DNA of 64,000 nt from positions 1,643,501-1,707,500 of the forward strand of contig JAJTWR010000021.1 in the NCBI GenBank assembly GCA_021613335.1. Reading direction: 5' to 3'. The notes beneath the pieces were generated by a model that had not been told where the DNA came from, did not search any database, and was given only the letters and a program-made list of their open reading frames with translations. Positions 42,363 through 53,658 of this stretch are shown piece by piece (position 1 is the stretch's first letter; every line of letters begins with the position of its first letter). Origin of the DNA: Whitmania pigra. Lineage: Eukaryota > Annelida > Clitellata > Hirudinida > Haemopidae. The translations under genes and the position numbers were made by a program.

Positions 42363-43802
42363 GAGTTGGTGTTTGATAAATTTATATAAAGATTGTTTTT
42401 GAAAACTAACACTTGAATTATTAAAAATTTGGTTAAATAAATTGTTTATAAACGAAAACATTAAAACTAACTATAGCTGAAAAAAATCTGAAAATTAAGA
42501 AACTTGAGGAAGGTAAAACTGTAACTGAACCAATACTAAATAATCTATAATAATACTAAGTAAAATATAACTAAGAAAAGTAAAACTAAACTAACTTTAA
42601 TTCATATTTAACTCTCATTTCCAGAGATTTTCAAATTGTCATCTTTGTATTCGAGCATACCATACAAATCAGATTTCCATATAATCAGCCGCGTTTCTTG
42701 CAACCATAATTTATTCATTATTCCATCATTACCTACAGTGTTAATCTTTAATTTCTTAATTTTATAATTGCAATTTTGACAAACTTGTAGGGCAACGGGA
42801 AGAGAAATTATTTAAAAAAATAATTAGATCTAAATTTAATTATTTTCAGTTTTAAATTTAATAATTATTTAATTAGATTTGAATTTAATTATTTTTACGG
42901 TTGTATTCAGCACCTTTTTCTACGAAGTTGTGATAACTTTATAGACAAACAAATAAGCACAAACAGTTCTCTAAGTCCAAATCATCTTAGTTATGCAACT
43001 GACTTTAATCAAATAAATAATTAAACAAACAGTCTTAGCAAACAATCTCAGAATCCAACACAGTCTGAAGTTCACGATACTCAAATCCTCATTTTGATTG
43101 TTCACCCGGACCCGGGTTATTTCATTATTAATAAGATAATCACGGCAAATTTATTATTAATTGAGTAGTCAATTATTACGAAATAATATATGACAATTTA
43201 TAAAAAATATTATAAATAAGTTTCTGGTAAAATATAAAAAACCGTATATGGTAAATGTTATAAAAAAACTTTACCATTTATCAAATTAATGTGTTGCCCT
43301 TTCATCGCATTTCGAATCGTTCGATTTTAATAACGGTGCTAGAGGCGCCATATTTATTTATTGGTTTCTTCGGTTCAATTATTATGTTTAAAAACAGTCA
43401 TTAATTAATTACAAACTCAAATTTCAAATTTCAAATTATAAAGCACTGCCCAAACATTCTTTGGGATATCAAATTAGAGGTCTTTTGTTCAGAAATTGTT
43501 TATTATTACCAATTTGAAATTTGTTTGAAATTTAGAATAATTGTTTATGCAAATTTTATGTTATCAGAAGCATAAAATTATAGGAAATAATTTGTTTAAA
43601 AATATATCGATCAAGCACCTTTCCTGCAAAAGTTCATCATAAAAGTTCACCGCGCGGGTGCTTAAGAAGATTGAGTGCACCGACGCACCAAATGTCAAAA
43701 ATCAGGTTTAAAAGGCGAATTGTAAATTTGGTTTGTTCAACAAAGTTTAGTTATTGATCTTTTGTCTTTTGTGACCGTATTCTAAAGTTTTGGAAGGCGA
43801 AA
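42363..43802. other. AT-rich upstream region of the BPI-like gene, with repeat pieces
   Basis: It contains a copy of the TTAATTCATATTTAACTCTC repeat (42583-42640) and of the 40-bp repeat (42973-43012). The last few hundred bases should hold the promoter of the gene starting at 43803; I could not choose a TATA box or start site. Confidence 0.4.
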
Positions 43803-46540
43803 ATGAAGATTTTTGTTGCAGTAGTTTTGTTCTGCAGTAATGGTAAAATATGTAGTCTTCATATTGTAATTGTAACTTTATTTATGTAGCGCCATATGCA
43901 TAGCGTCGGAGGCGCTTCTTGTAACCATTTATATAGCGCTCCTTCCCAAGGGCACTGGCGGCAGTACAGACTGGGTTTCGAATGCGACACGTTACGACTG
44001 TGATATTAAATATTTTGATTTCTAAATGCCATTTTTAACTTGTTCTTGAAATTAGTTCTAGGGGATCCAGGTATCATAGGGGGACTTTCCCGAAACGGAC
44101 TAAACTTTTGTTCAAAAGTCTTGGGGACACTTTGCAAGCGTGAGTTTGAGAAAGGCAATGTCCATTTTAAGAAAAACTACCATTTCTCTGCTGATATCAT
44201 GGAAGGAGAGTTGCTGAATGTGGAGGTCTGTGAAATAATTAATTTATTCATCCAAATAGTGATTTATTATGATCGATACTAAATTATACCTCAGTATAGC
44301 CAAGTTTACAAATAATTGTAACAACCAGGTCAGGGACATCTCATTCCAGCCTCCAAACACAGAAATAATACCTGGAGAGGGATTAACTACTTCTGTCACG
44401 AATCTATCACTCACGTCTGAAATTAGAGTGGAAAGAGTTAAATACAAAGGAGAACCCCTGAAGAACCTGTCGTCTTTCTTGGTACGACTTCAGGGGACCA
44501 ACGTGACGCTGACTACAAAGCTTTATAACGTCGGCGGAAGACCAGAATTCGAGGTTTTGAGCTGTAAGGCTTCAATAGGCGAAATCCATCCATATTTCGA
44601 AATTAATGCTCATCGAATACTGCTAAGGTGAGAGTTAGATCTTAACCGATTTCATAAAAAATTAAATTTGTGATATGTTGACAAATAATTTTTAAATTGC
44701 TAATTTACTTTCTTGCTCCGACAAAAACACGGCAAGAGATAAAAAATAAATATTAATTAGTTGTTTGATAAAGACTTAAATAAAGGTAATTTGCAATATC
44801 TGTAACTATTCACTCAAGTAACTTGGTATTGTGCATAGGTTTCTTGATCTAAATAAATCTTATGTTTTATTTAAATACTTTGTTGTGTTAATTAACTTGA
44901 AAATTTATGGAACAAATGAGACAGTTTAATGTAACGTAGCAGAAGTTATTTTAAAAATCATTATCAATATTTTTTTATGCCTGACTTAAACATTCTATTT
45001 TATCCTTCCAAAAGCCATAGAGTGAAAAAATACGTCAGAAACAATGATGGTGTTCTCTGTCACCATATAAAACAAACTGCCGAAGCGTTTATGAAGAGGA
45101 AGCTTCGTTCTTTGCTGTTGAAAACCAATGTGCTTGGCTTCCATTTTGATTACTCTCTTGACCTAAATTTTGCCACCGGGGAGGATTCCATCGAATGGTT
45201 TCAGAAGTCTACATTTGAAAATGATAAACATCCTGCTGCAAACTCAGTGCGAAACTTATAATTTATATATAATAAATTTTTATAGTATTTAATGTATTAA
45301 TAAGAGCAGACACATTTTAATTACAGATTGACATGAGACAAATGAAGTTACCACTGCAGAAGATGTTTGGGCTCTCAATCTCTGAGTCAGTCTTCAACAG
45401 GTACCTCAGTGTTCTGTACGGGGGTGACAACTTGACATTTTCCGACAAAGTGAATGTTTCACATGCGGTAAGTATGGACATAGACGTTTTAAAATCATTT
45501 GTAAACCCTGACTAGTAGGAAAACATAGAATTTTCTCAGTAACTTAAAGAATAATAACTACATGTACTGCCGTAGCTGAAAACGAATATATACTATGCAT
45601 ATATTTTAATAATTAGTACTAAGATTAAGAGAATCATAATGTCTAATAGCTTTAGTAGTGCAAAATCACCAAATGGTGACCTACCACAAAGACATTAGCT
45701 GTGGCTGACTTGTTTGGAAATCCTCTCGACTGCTCATTTACAATCAAAAGCAGGATTACATGGATTGGACTGTGTGATTTCCATGTAATTTTAATAATAA
45801 TTTTATATATAGGGCTTTATAAATTATCGTCAGCTCTATTTTGTGATCTTATTTTCCCAATCATTCCTAATCACTTATTATTTAACTTGTAATTAAATTG
45901 GCTATTTTGTCAGCACTGTTGCTAATGCAATTTCCTTAATCAGACATATTATTTATTATTTCATTAATCATCAGGACTTAGCAAAATCACTAGGACTGCA
46001 AATTGAGAAAGGTGAAGCTGTTCAGGTCACAGTCAACATCCTGAAGACCCCAAGAGCCACTATTACATCGACGGGTATTGTCGTTCAGGCAAACGGCTAG
46101 TATTACCCAAAATTTGAAATGTTGCATTATGGCTTTCTATCTCAAATTTTTTCTATTCGTAGCTTTTTCATTATCATAAATTTTAAATATGTAACATTTA
46201 AATTATCATAGGCACAGTTAAAGTTTTATCCAAGCAAGCCGAGACGCTTTTGCTGTTTTCCACATTGGCAGTCCATGATGTTGGGATATCCTCCGATTTC
46301 CGCAAAGTCCAGCTTCAAGTGCAAGACATTTCCCTGAAACTGACCAACCCCTACAAGCCGGAAGTCGACTTCGGAGCTTTTGAAGAGCAACTAAAGAGAC
46401 TAAACTTATACAAGTTAAAGGGCAAGTTTGAGATTCCTCTGATGACCGGGCTTTCTCTAGAAAGAGTCTCTCTCGTCCTGGAGCCGCCATGCGTAACAGC
46501 AAGCTTTGATCTGGCTGTTGATGATAAGTTCTTTGACTGA
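43803..46540 (+). CDS. BPI/LBP-family lipid-binding protein, eight exons, intact
   Basis: Family members bind lipopolysaccharide or other lipids in two elongated barrels and often act in innate defence. Exons: 43803-43842, 44056-44225, 44329-44627, 45021-45246, 45327-45467, 45692-45784, 45975-46095, 46212-46540. All phases match, giving 472 residues, close to the family norm of about 480. Exon 1 is a signal peptide (MKIFVAVVLFCSN). Exon 2 opens the N-terminal barrel (GDPGIIGGLSRNGLNF). A Cys pair in exons 3 and 4 (VLSCKAS, GVLCHHI), 34 residues apart, sits like the conserved disulphide. Exon 5 has LSISESVFNRYL, where BPI has the LSDYFFN-type motif that starts the C-terminal barrel. The last exon ends FDLAVDDKFFD. 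Seven of eight exons are bounded by GT-AG sites; exon 7 seems to end at a GC donor. AATAAA lies at 46780. Confidence 0.88.
43874..44006 (-). mobile_element. 5'-truncated tRNA-derived SINE in intron 1 of the BPI-like gene
   Basis: The minus strand matches the SINE at 21612 from ACAGTCGTAA onward: B box CATTCGAAACCC, then AAGGAGCGCTATATAAATGG and GCTATGCATATGGCGCTA. The A-box part is missing. Confidence 0.85.
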
Positions 46541-46779
46541 TTCACTGAAATCGTCGTTTTATCCCTTCGGAAAAAGGAATGACATTGACATTCTAACTAT
46601 CGTATTCTATCCTTCTCTCATATCCATATATTTCATATACATGCGCATATATACAAATGCTTATCCATTGATTTATGACATTCGCTTATGACTCTTCCAA
46701 TTGTTATATGGAATTGAACTTCCGAATGTCATCTAGATATGCGCTTGTTGTTCTTTGAATGTGATTCAATATTTACTTG

Positions 46780-46785
46780 AATAAA
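46780..46785 (+). terminator. Poly(A) signal of the BPI-like gene
   Basis: AATAAA lies 240 bp after the stop codon in an AT-rich 3' UTR. It is the first canonical signal after the gene. Confidence 0.6.
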
Positions 46786-46929
46786 CATTGGAAGAATAAT
46801 TTTAAATGTGTTTGTAATTGTGGTATAACCTGTAAACTATGGCACTGAGAAAGTAACTGAAATTTACTAAATGCTCCTAAAAATGTTAGAAAGTTTTTGA
46901 AGATATCCTTCAGAGGAAAATGCATATGG

Positions 46930-48290
46930 TTACTGAAGACGATGAGATATAACAGCTCTCAATCCATAATCACACGCGTCCGCAGCAACGACAATGTCCA
47001 GTCCGGGGTCGAAGTGCGTCAACAAAAGATCTGACTGCGGCACTTTCTTCAGTTTTTCCAGAACTTTCTGGTGCTTCGCAGTCCACAAAAATTTGTCTTC
47101 CCTTTGTAGATCTAGGCCTCTCATTGCACGCATCTCAGGTACGAAAGACGAATAGCTGATCATGCCTAAGAACGACTTCAGCTGCTTTGGGTCCTTAGAC
47201 GCTGGCATCTCAACAATCGCTTGAATTTTCTCTGGGTCTGGTCGGCCTTCTTTTGAAACCACGTGTCCCAAGAACTTGATTTCTGGTTTTGCGAAGGTAC
47301 ACTTCTCCATCCTGACGCGAAAACCACAATCAGCGATTCGTTTAAACAAAGCCCGGACGTTGTTGTTGTGTTCTCCCAGCAAAGATCCAGTCACAATGAT
47401 ATCATCTAGATACGCTGCACAAACTTCAAGTCCTGTGATCATCCGATCCATGGCTTCCTGGAAAATGCCCGGTGCGCATTTGACTCCGAAGGGTACCTCT
47501 GGTACCGGAATAGGCCTCTATGAGTGTTTATTGTAACCAGTTCCTTCAAGACTTCTTCAACTTCCATCTACGAATATGCATCGGCAAAGTCTATCTGGGT
47601 GAACCATGCGCCTTGGTTTAGACGAGCAAAAATTTCATCGGGTGTCGGCAGTGGATGGTGGTGCATCTCAGGTGCTTTGTTGAGACCTGTCTTAAAATCA
47701 GCGCAGATCCTGACTGCTCCGTTCTTCTTTGCAACCACAACAACTGGCGCCGCCCAATTGCTGTAGTCCACTTTCTTTAGGATTCCTTGTTGTACCAAAC
47801 GTTCCAGCTCCGCATTTACTGCTTCTTCCCTAGCGAGTGGAATATTTCTCTGTCGGCAGAAGATTGGACGTGTACCCTGCCTGACCAACAGCTGTGCTTT
47901 TGTCCTGAACTTCCCCAGCCCCTCTCTAAAGACATCCAGAAACTCTCCAGCCAAAACTTTGGCCAAGTTTCTCCCTTCCTCTGGCTTCTGCTCAATCTTG
48001 CAGCAGATGGCATTGAAGGCCTTCTGAAGAGCTGGTAGTTGGTTCATCCACTCGATGCCCAACAGCTGTTCAATGTTTTCAGCCACATAGCAGCGACCAT
48101 GGCCTGAATGTCCTCCGCAGTTGAACTGTGCATCAAAGTGACCCAGGACCTCAATCGGAGTTCCGTTTGCAGCACCCAGTGACATAGCTGGTGAACCTAT
48201 CTGTTCCCAGGCCTCCTTGTTGATAACTATGACATCTGCACCAGAATCAAACTGCATCCTAACCTTGGTCTCACCACGTCAACCTGACAA
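46930..48290 (-). mobile_element. Ty3/gypsy fragment: protease and reverse transcriptase
   Basis: Minus-strand frame 48257-47568 has the retropepsin start QFDSGADVIVINKEAW and the RT opening (ICADFKTGLNKAPE, WFTQIDFADAYS) before a stop. After a frameshifted gap, 47451-46930 has the catalytic YLDD, the fixed FLGHVVSKEG block and the start of RNase H (AADACDYGLRA), where the copy is cut off. No LTR, gag or integrase belongs to it that I can see. It is a decayed fragment; it joins the next gypsy fragment near 48295. Confidence 0.8.
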
Positions 48291-48294
48291 GCGA

Positions 48295-49577
48295 TTATCT
48301 ATTCGTTTGAATAGTGACTAGTTGCGGGTGACTGATTGTCTATCTGTGTTGCATGTAGCAGTGATCATAGAGTGATTCTATGTGTGATTTGTTGTTTCAC
48401 GACGACCGTGTCACCCATGCTGATTGATGAAGGTTTGACATAGGACTTGTTGTCAGACTAGTCCTTCGACTTCATTTCGCGAAAACTTCTATCGCCTTGT
48501 GTATCAGTGACTGTAGATGGTTCTGTTGATGGTAGAGTTGTTTTGAAGAGACGTCCAAACAGCATTGTCGCAGGAGGACGACCAGTTGTGCTGTGAGGCG
48601 TGGCACGATGCTGACGATGAAAGATGTTCAGTTCTTGACACCAATTCTTGTATTCGAGTTGCGCTGTCTCGATAACCTTCTTTAATGTCTTCACAAATCG
48701 TTCGACCTCGCCATTGGCACGCGGCCATAAAGGAGTTATTTTTAGATGCTTGAAGCCCACATATTCAGCAAAACGGGTAAATTCAAATCCATTAAAGGGG
48801 GGTCCCTTATCCGACTTCAGAATGTCACACGAACCAAATTCGGATAGGATGCGATCGAGTTTTTATATGATGCTGGCTGCTGCGGTTGACTGGACGACGT
48901 CAACGACAGGGAATCGTGAATAGTCATCAATGACCCCCAGTAGGTAGTCACCAGTTGTTAACTGAGCAAAATCGACACTCAATTCACTCCAGGGTGATGA
49001 CAGTAGTTGGGTCATTTGTAGTGGTTCACGATGCGGGGTCGCGACGGCGATTTGACAGGCAATATATGCTTTGATGCGTTCTTCCACCAAACGATCGATC
49101 CCAGGAAACCAGACTTTTTCCCTAATCAATGCTTTGGTTTTGACAATGCCTTGATGTGCGAGATTGACTGCACGTTCTCTCAGTGACTCAGGGATAACTA
49201 TGCGGCTACTAGGTAGTAGTATATTGTCTCCACTGACGCACAGTTCACCACGCATTCTAGCGAACGTGTCAAAATCGTTAGTGTTTATGTTAGCGATGTG
49301 TGACCAACCGTTTGTACGGATCGCTTCGATGACATCGAGCAGTGTTTTGTCTTTGTCGGGGTGGCGATTTCAATGCGAGTCATAGCTTTCGGTACTGCGT
49401 GACCCACGAGATAGTTAAGGTACTCTTCGGCGATGTGTTTTTCACGGCTCGATCTGCCACTTGACAAAGTTGGATGAAGTGATAGTTGGCCGGATTGTCA
49501 CGACCTGGTCTATAGATAGTTGTCTCGTATGGTTGAAGGCGCAGGGCCCAACGCTCGATGCGCGCTGGCGGCTTGTA
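48295..49577 (-). mobile_element. Ty3/gypsy fragment: RNase H end and integrase
   Basis: Minus strand: RNase H end at 49575-49470 (RIERWALRLQPYET, YRPGRDNPANY); linker (SREKHIAEEYLNYLVG); integrase zinc domain (LAHQGIVKTKALI); core with WSELSVDFAQL and GVIDDYSRFPVVDV; then, after a stop, LKSDKGPPFNG, WPRANGEVERFVKTL and an MGDTVVVKQ end. These carry the D, D and E positions of the core. Stops and shifts make it non-functional. It is continuous with 53659-54360 if the LINE between is removed. Confidence 0.8.
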
Positions 49578-49798
49578 TCTTGTTACTTATTACTCCGCCT
49601 TGGAGCTCCGACAGGGATCCTCAGAGGAGTTTCCCCCGTCTTCAAACGTTTCGGCCCTTTGTATCTCCTTACGTTTTCGGGGGGTGGGCCGCATCCGGTG
49701 ATCAGCCGGATGTCCCTGTCGGTTTGGTCTATCTGGACCCAACTGTTACCGCCGGCCTTGTTATGCCGGTCACTGCCGTCTTGGACTGGAGCGACTGC

Positions 49799-49949
49799 GA
49801 AAGCTCTCAATGGCTTCTTCATGTCGCATATAACCTGTTTATCACCTGCAAACTTCGACTATGCGAGGCTCTCTTTGGCCTTATTATGTCGATCGCCTCC
49901 ACCCCAGTTTGCCTACAGCGGTCATGAAAGCTCTCAGTGGCTTCTTCAC
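49799..49949. repeat. Direct repeat in the RLE LINE 3' UTR
   Basis: GAAAGCTCTCAATGGCTTCT at 49799 and GAAAGCTCTCAGTGGCTTCT at 49926, 127 bp apart. The flanking GTCATG/TTGACT-like bases also partly match. It could be an RT-recognition structure, but that is a guess. Confidence 0.6.
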
Positions 49950-50202
49950 ACCGTCTTAATATATGCAAACTGGGCTTTATAATTTCTTTGTAGCGGCGGC
50001 CGGAGATAGAAATTTTCGGGACCCGACCGCGGGCCTATTCGCTGCTGCGGTTTGATCCGCATTTCATGTTGCTTCGCGAGTCCGCGGCCGGCCCATTTCT
50101 CCCGACAACACCGCGTCTCTCGGCCAATGATTTGGCCCCGTCGTTCGGTGGATTATTCATACCGGAGACCGACGGCTTTCCCCGGCTTCCTGCAGTGGCC
50201 TC

Positions 50203-53200
50203 TTAAGACTTCTTCTGGCTCCTCATGTGCCAGATCCAGAATGAAGCCGCTTCTGCGGCCTCAGACATCTTTGTCATAGCCTTTGTTCTCTCCCGGCTTG
50301 ACAGTCCAATCTTAGTGAGGAAAGCGTAAGTCGACTTGCCGACCACGCCCCTTGCGCCAATCTCGATTGGGAAGAGGTCTGTACGGTACCCTCTCGTTTC
50401 CAGGTCCATCGTCAGATCTGCGTACTTATCTGCTTTGAGCGCATTGCTGTATTGCAGCCTGTCCTCCCATGGGACCGTCAACTCCACCAGAATGATGGCA
50501 TCCGTCGACGGCGATACGAGCACCAGATCCGGCCTCTTGCCACTTTCTATCAGCACTTGGGGGTAGTGCCTCATCCCTTCTAAGTCGGCTGCGATAGTCC
50601 AGTCGTTTGCCTCTGCCAGAATGTCTCGCCTGGGGGTTTGGCATCTCTTTTTGCAGAGGTGTGCGAAGCCCTCGCGCAAGAAGTAAATCTTTCGCTGATT
50701 TACAATCGTGCGCGAGTTTGCTTTGAATACTGCTGCCTTTGCGGCTTCACACACTTCTCGAAGGACCTGGTTATGTCGCCATGTGTACCGACCATTGGCA
50801 AGGGCATACGTGCAGTTGCTGAGCACGTGATGCAGTGTCTCGGTCCCGCCGCAGAGCCGGCATTCGGTGTCTTCCACCATGCCCCACTTTTGCAAATTGT
50901 CCCTGGAGGGCAACTGGTCGTACACTGACCTTATCGCGTAGGCAAGTCGGAGCGGGGACATCTTCCACATGTCGCTCCAGGTAAGGGATCTTTGCATCAC
51001 GTCTTCCCACGTTGTCCACTTACCCTGCTGTGACTGCTGGACTGCCTTCGTGACTCGGTCTTGTTCCACTTTCCTCCTCCTTTCCTGGATAATCATAGCG
51101 GCTCTGACTGATGCGCTCGCCTGGGACCATTTTGGCAAGTGGTTCCATCCAACTGCATGACGATCCGTCTGGGTAGGACCTCTCATTTCCTCGAACATCA
51201 GCTCGGCAACTGATTCGTCGATCTCATTCTGCGCTCTGAATTTCCTTCCAGATCTGAGCAGTGGTTTGACTTCGCGGATCCTGTTGTCCGCGGAGTTGTT
51301 GAGCATCCACTGCGTTCTTATTTTGGAGAGTTTGTACTCTTCCACGATGGACCTTAGTGGCAATCGCAGGCTCGTGCTCCTACTGTAGAGGGCAACCGAT
51401 GACAGCGCTGGAGGTAGGCCTAGCCATTTTCTGGTGTATCGGTTAACTTTCCTCTCCAGTTTCTCGACCACTGACACCCCAATCTCATAGATGGTTAACG
51501 GCCAGAGCAGTCTTGGAAGGAGAACGAACTGGAGCAACCACACTTTGAACCGCCCTTGCAGCGGTGCCTCGTCGAATGCCTGCAGTCCCTTGATGGTTTG
51601 TTGGAGTATGGCGTCCCTCATGCTCTTGTCGGTGAGAGATTTGTCGAAAACCCTTCCAAGGCTTTTCACCGGTTCTTCGGATACTGTGGGAATTCGCTGC
51701 TCCGCCACATCGAAGAACACGTCCTCGCGAATTTTCCCCCTGACTAGGGCGAGACTTCTGGATTTCGCAGGCTTGAAAGCCATTCGACACCACCCTAGAA
51801 GGTCATTCAACTTGTCCAGGGTATTTTGGACAACCTTCTTCCTGTTCATGATCAGGGTAGTGTCATCCATAAATGCCTTTATTGGAGGCATGTACACACC
51901 TTTACCAATGTGCGCCTCTGGAATACGAGACCCAGCTGCCTTCAGTAGGATTTGCATCGCTAGTACAAATAAGGAAGGAGAAATCGTGCACCCCATAGCT
52001 ATTCCAACCTCTAGAGGCACCCACCTTGTAGTGTACGTCTTGGTGGAAAACCGCATCATGAACCCGTTAAAATATTCCTGCAGGATGTGAATAACGGTCT
52101 GAGGCACATGATGGGCCTCCAATGTTTTCCATAGGAGCTGGTGTGGTACTGACCCGTATGCGTTCGCTAGGTCCAGCCACACGACGTACAAACTCAGCCG
52201 GTTTCTCTTGGCTCTCTGGATAGCTTCCCAGATCATCGAGGTATGCTCGATACAACCGGGTACACCTGGAATGCCTCCCTTTTGGACTGAAATGTCCACG
52301 TACTGATTAGACATCACGAACTCCGTGAGCCTCGATGCCATGATAGAGAAAAATATTTTCCCTTCTACGTTCAACAGCGATATTGGTCTGAATTGATTCA
52401 GACCATTGGAGTCTTTCTCCTTTGGAATGTAGACGCCCTCTGCCTTTTTCCACTCATCATCGACAGTGGCCAACGACCACGCTCTCTGAATGAGGGAATG
52501 CAGCAGATATAGTGTCTTGGGACATCTTTTGTACAGGAGATAGGGAACTCCATTGGGCCCTGGCGCTGATCGGTTTCTCGCTTTCCTCACAACTCCTCTC
52601 ACCTCCTCGAACGAAGGAGACGCCAAGCAAAAGGGACTGGTCGGCAGAGGCACCGCCGGGATGTCAGCCCTTTCCTGTAGAGATTCATGGCGGAGGGCGT
52701 CACTGTACGTTTTGAGTAAGTGCTCCTCCAATTTGTCTTGCTCTACAGAAAGTTCTCCCGATTTCGGAGGGTCTAGTAGCAATCTCCCGTATCTGTACGG
52801 ATCGCTAAAGAAGCTTCTCATAGCTCTCCTCCTCTCGTACTTCCTCTGTCTCCCTCTTTCTGCGCGGCGCAAGTCCCTCACTCGTCTCTTCACGTCCTCC
52901 CATAGGACGGAGAGTCCTTCTCTCTCGTCTTCTTTGGCCACCTTCCACCGACGGCGAAGCGCTTTCTTTTCGCCTTTGAGGCGTCCAAGTTTGCGCTGTC
53001 GCCTGGAGTCTTTCGTTTCCTGGGGTCGTCTGACAGGCACAACCCCAAATCTCTCGATGCACTTGCTGTAGATGAAGTCACTGAAGGATTTCACTGATCC
53101 ATCCTTCAGGCTTTTCTTAAGTCCCTGCTTAAGTTCCTCATCCAGTCCTGACCAGCCTTTCTTGTCGTTTCCTCGAGGGAACTTTATCCTGCCTCTTGGG

Positions 53201-53406
53201 GGGTCTTGTCCTTGGCGAGAGACTCGGACACACTCGGAACTGTGGTGTGACTCCGGTCCGGTGTCGTCCGGCGTTTTACCTATCTGCAACTTTGCGATAG
53301 TACGCTGTCTCAATGCCTCACACCCGCAATTTGATTTTGTTTGGTGGACTTTGAGTCCCCTCTCGGTTGCGAAAACTCTTCCACACGTACATCTTCTAAC
53401 TGGCAC
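50203..53406 (-). CDS. RLE-type LINE polyprotein: zinc finger, reverse transcriptase, restriction-like endonuclease
   Basis: Open for 1067 codons from a GTG; the frame opens about 95 bp further upstream at a TGA without an ATG, as in several R2-like elements whose start is unclear. An N-terminal CxC...H...C finger (CTCGRVFATERGLKVHQTK) could bind target DNA. RT landmarks are RSAPGPNGVPYLLY, NQFRPISLLN, VVWLDLANAYGSVPH, AMGCTISPSLF and FMDD (an Ala-to-Met variant of FADD) with both Asp kept. The C-terminal part has a CCHC knuckle (CRLCGGTETLHHVLSNC) and the endonuclease core RPDLVLVS, VELTVPWE and a Lys further on. Every catalytic feature I can check is present. The subfamily (R2, Hero, NeSL or Utopia-like) is undecided. 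Confidence 0.88.
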   Translation of the reverse strand: MPVRRCTCGRVFATERGLKVHQTKSNCGCEALRQRTIAKLQIGKTPDDTGPESHHSSECVRVSRQGQDPPRGRIKFPRGNDKKGWSGLDEELKQGLKKSLKDGSVKSFSDFIYSKCIERFGVVPVRRPQETKDSRRQRKLGRLKGEKKALRRRWKVAKEDEREGLSVLWEDVKRRVRDLRRAERGRQRKYERRRAMRSFFSDPYRYGRLLLDPPKSGELSVEQDKLEEHLLKTYSDALRHESLQERADIPAVPLPTSPFCLASPSFEEVRGVVRKARNRSAPGPNGVPYLLYKRCPKTLYLLHSLIQRAWSLATVDDEWKKAEGVYIPKEKDSNGLNQFRPISLLNVEGKIFFSIMASRLTEFVMSNQYVDISVQKGGIPGVPGCIEHTSMIWEAIQRAKRNRLSLYVVWLDLANAYGSVPHQLLWKTLEAHHVPQTVIHILQEYFNGFMMRFSTKTYTTRWVPLEVGIAMGCTISPSLFVLAMQILLKAAGSRIPEAHIGKGVYMPPIKAFMDDTTLIMNRKKVVQNTLDKLNDLLGWCRMAFKPAKSRSLALVRGKIREDVFFDVAEQRIPTVSEEPVKSLGRVFDKSLTDKSMRDAILQQTIKGLQAFDEAPLQGRFKVWLLQFVLLPRLLWPLTIYEIGVSVVEKLERKVNRYTRKWLGLPPALSSVALYSRSTSLRLPLRSIVEEYKLSKIRTQWMLNNSADNRIREVKPLLRSGRKFRAQNEIDESVAELMFEEMRGPTQTDRHAVGWNHLPKWSQASASVRAAMIIQERRRKVEQDRVTKAVQQSQQGKWTTWEDVMQRSLTWSDMWKMSPLRLAYAIRSVYDQLPSRDNLQKWGMVEDTECRLCGGTETLHHVLSNCTYALANGRYTWRHNQVLREVCEAAKAAVFKANSRTIVNQRKIYFLREGFAHLCKKRCQTPRRDILAEANDWTIAADLEGMRHYPQVLIESGKRPDLVLVSPSTDAIILVELTVPWEDRLQYSNALKADKYADLTMDLETRGYRTDLFPIEIGARGVVGKSTYAFLTKIGLSSRERTKAMTKMSEAAEAASFWIWHMRSQKKS

Positions 53407-53658
53407 GCCATTGTCCTGGGCGTTATTCAGAATGGAAAGTCCGTTGGAAGCAAATTCGGTAATCCTTGAGTCCGTTGATGGTCAGTCATTCTCCCCCTCC
53501 TTTCGGCTGGAACCATGGGGGCATATTTCCGTAGTTGATGTGGTAGCAGCTTGGTTTTTTATCGCGATCGGGGAGCTGGCCCACTCGCGACCTCGTCTCT
53601 CCGAGATGCCACCTGTCTATCCAGGTCGTCGCCAGTCTTTCCTGGTTGTCACTCGGTC

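Larger units (their letters stand above)
49577..53658 (-). mobile_element. RLE-type (R2-superfamily) LINE, intact single ORF
   Basis: It splits the RNase H reading of a gypsy element: upstream gypsy ends TDHKPLVSLYSNPT, downstream gypsy resumes with PPARIERWALRL. The element has a 5' leader of about 160-250 bp, one long frame and a 3' UTR of about 625 bp with a direct repeat. No obvious target duplication was found. The open frame suggests recent activity. Confidence 0.85.
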
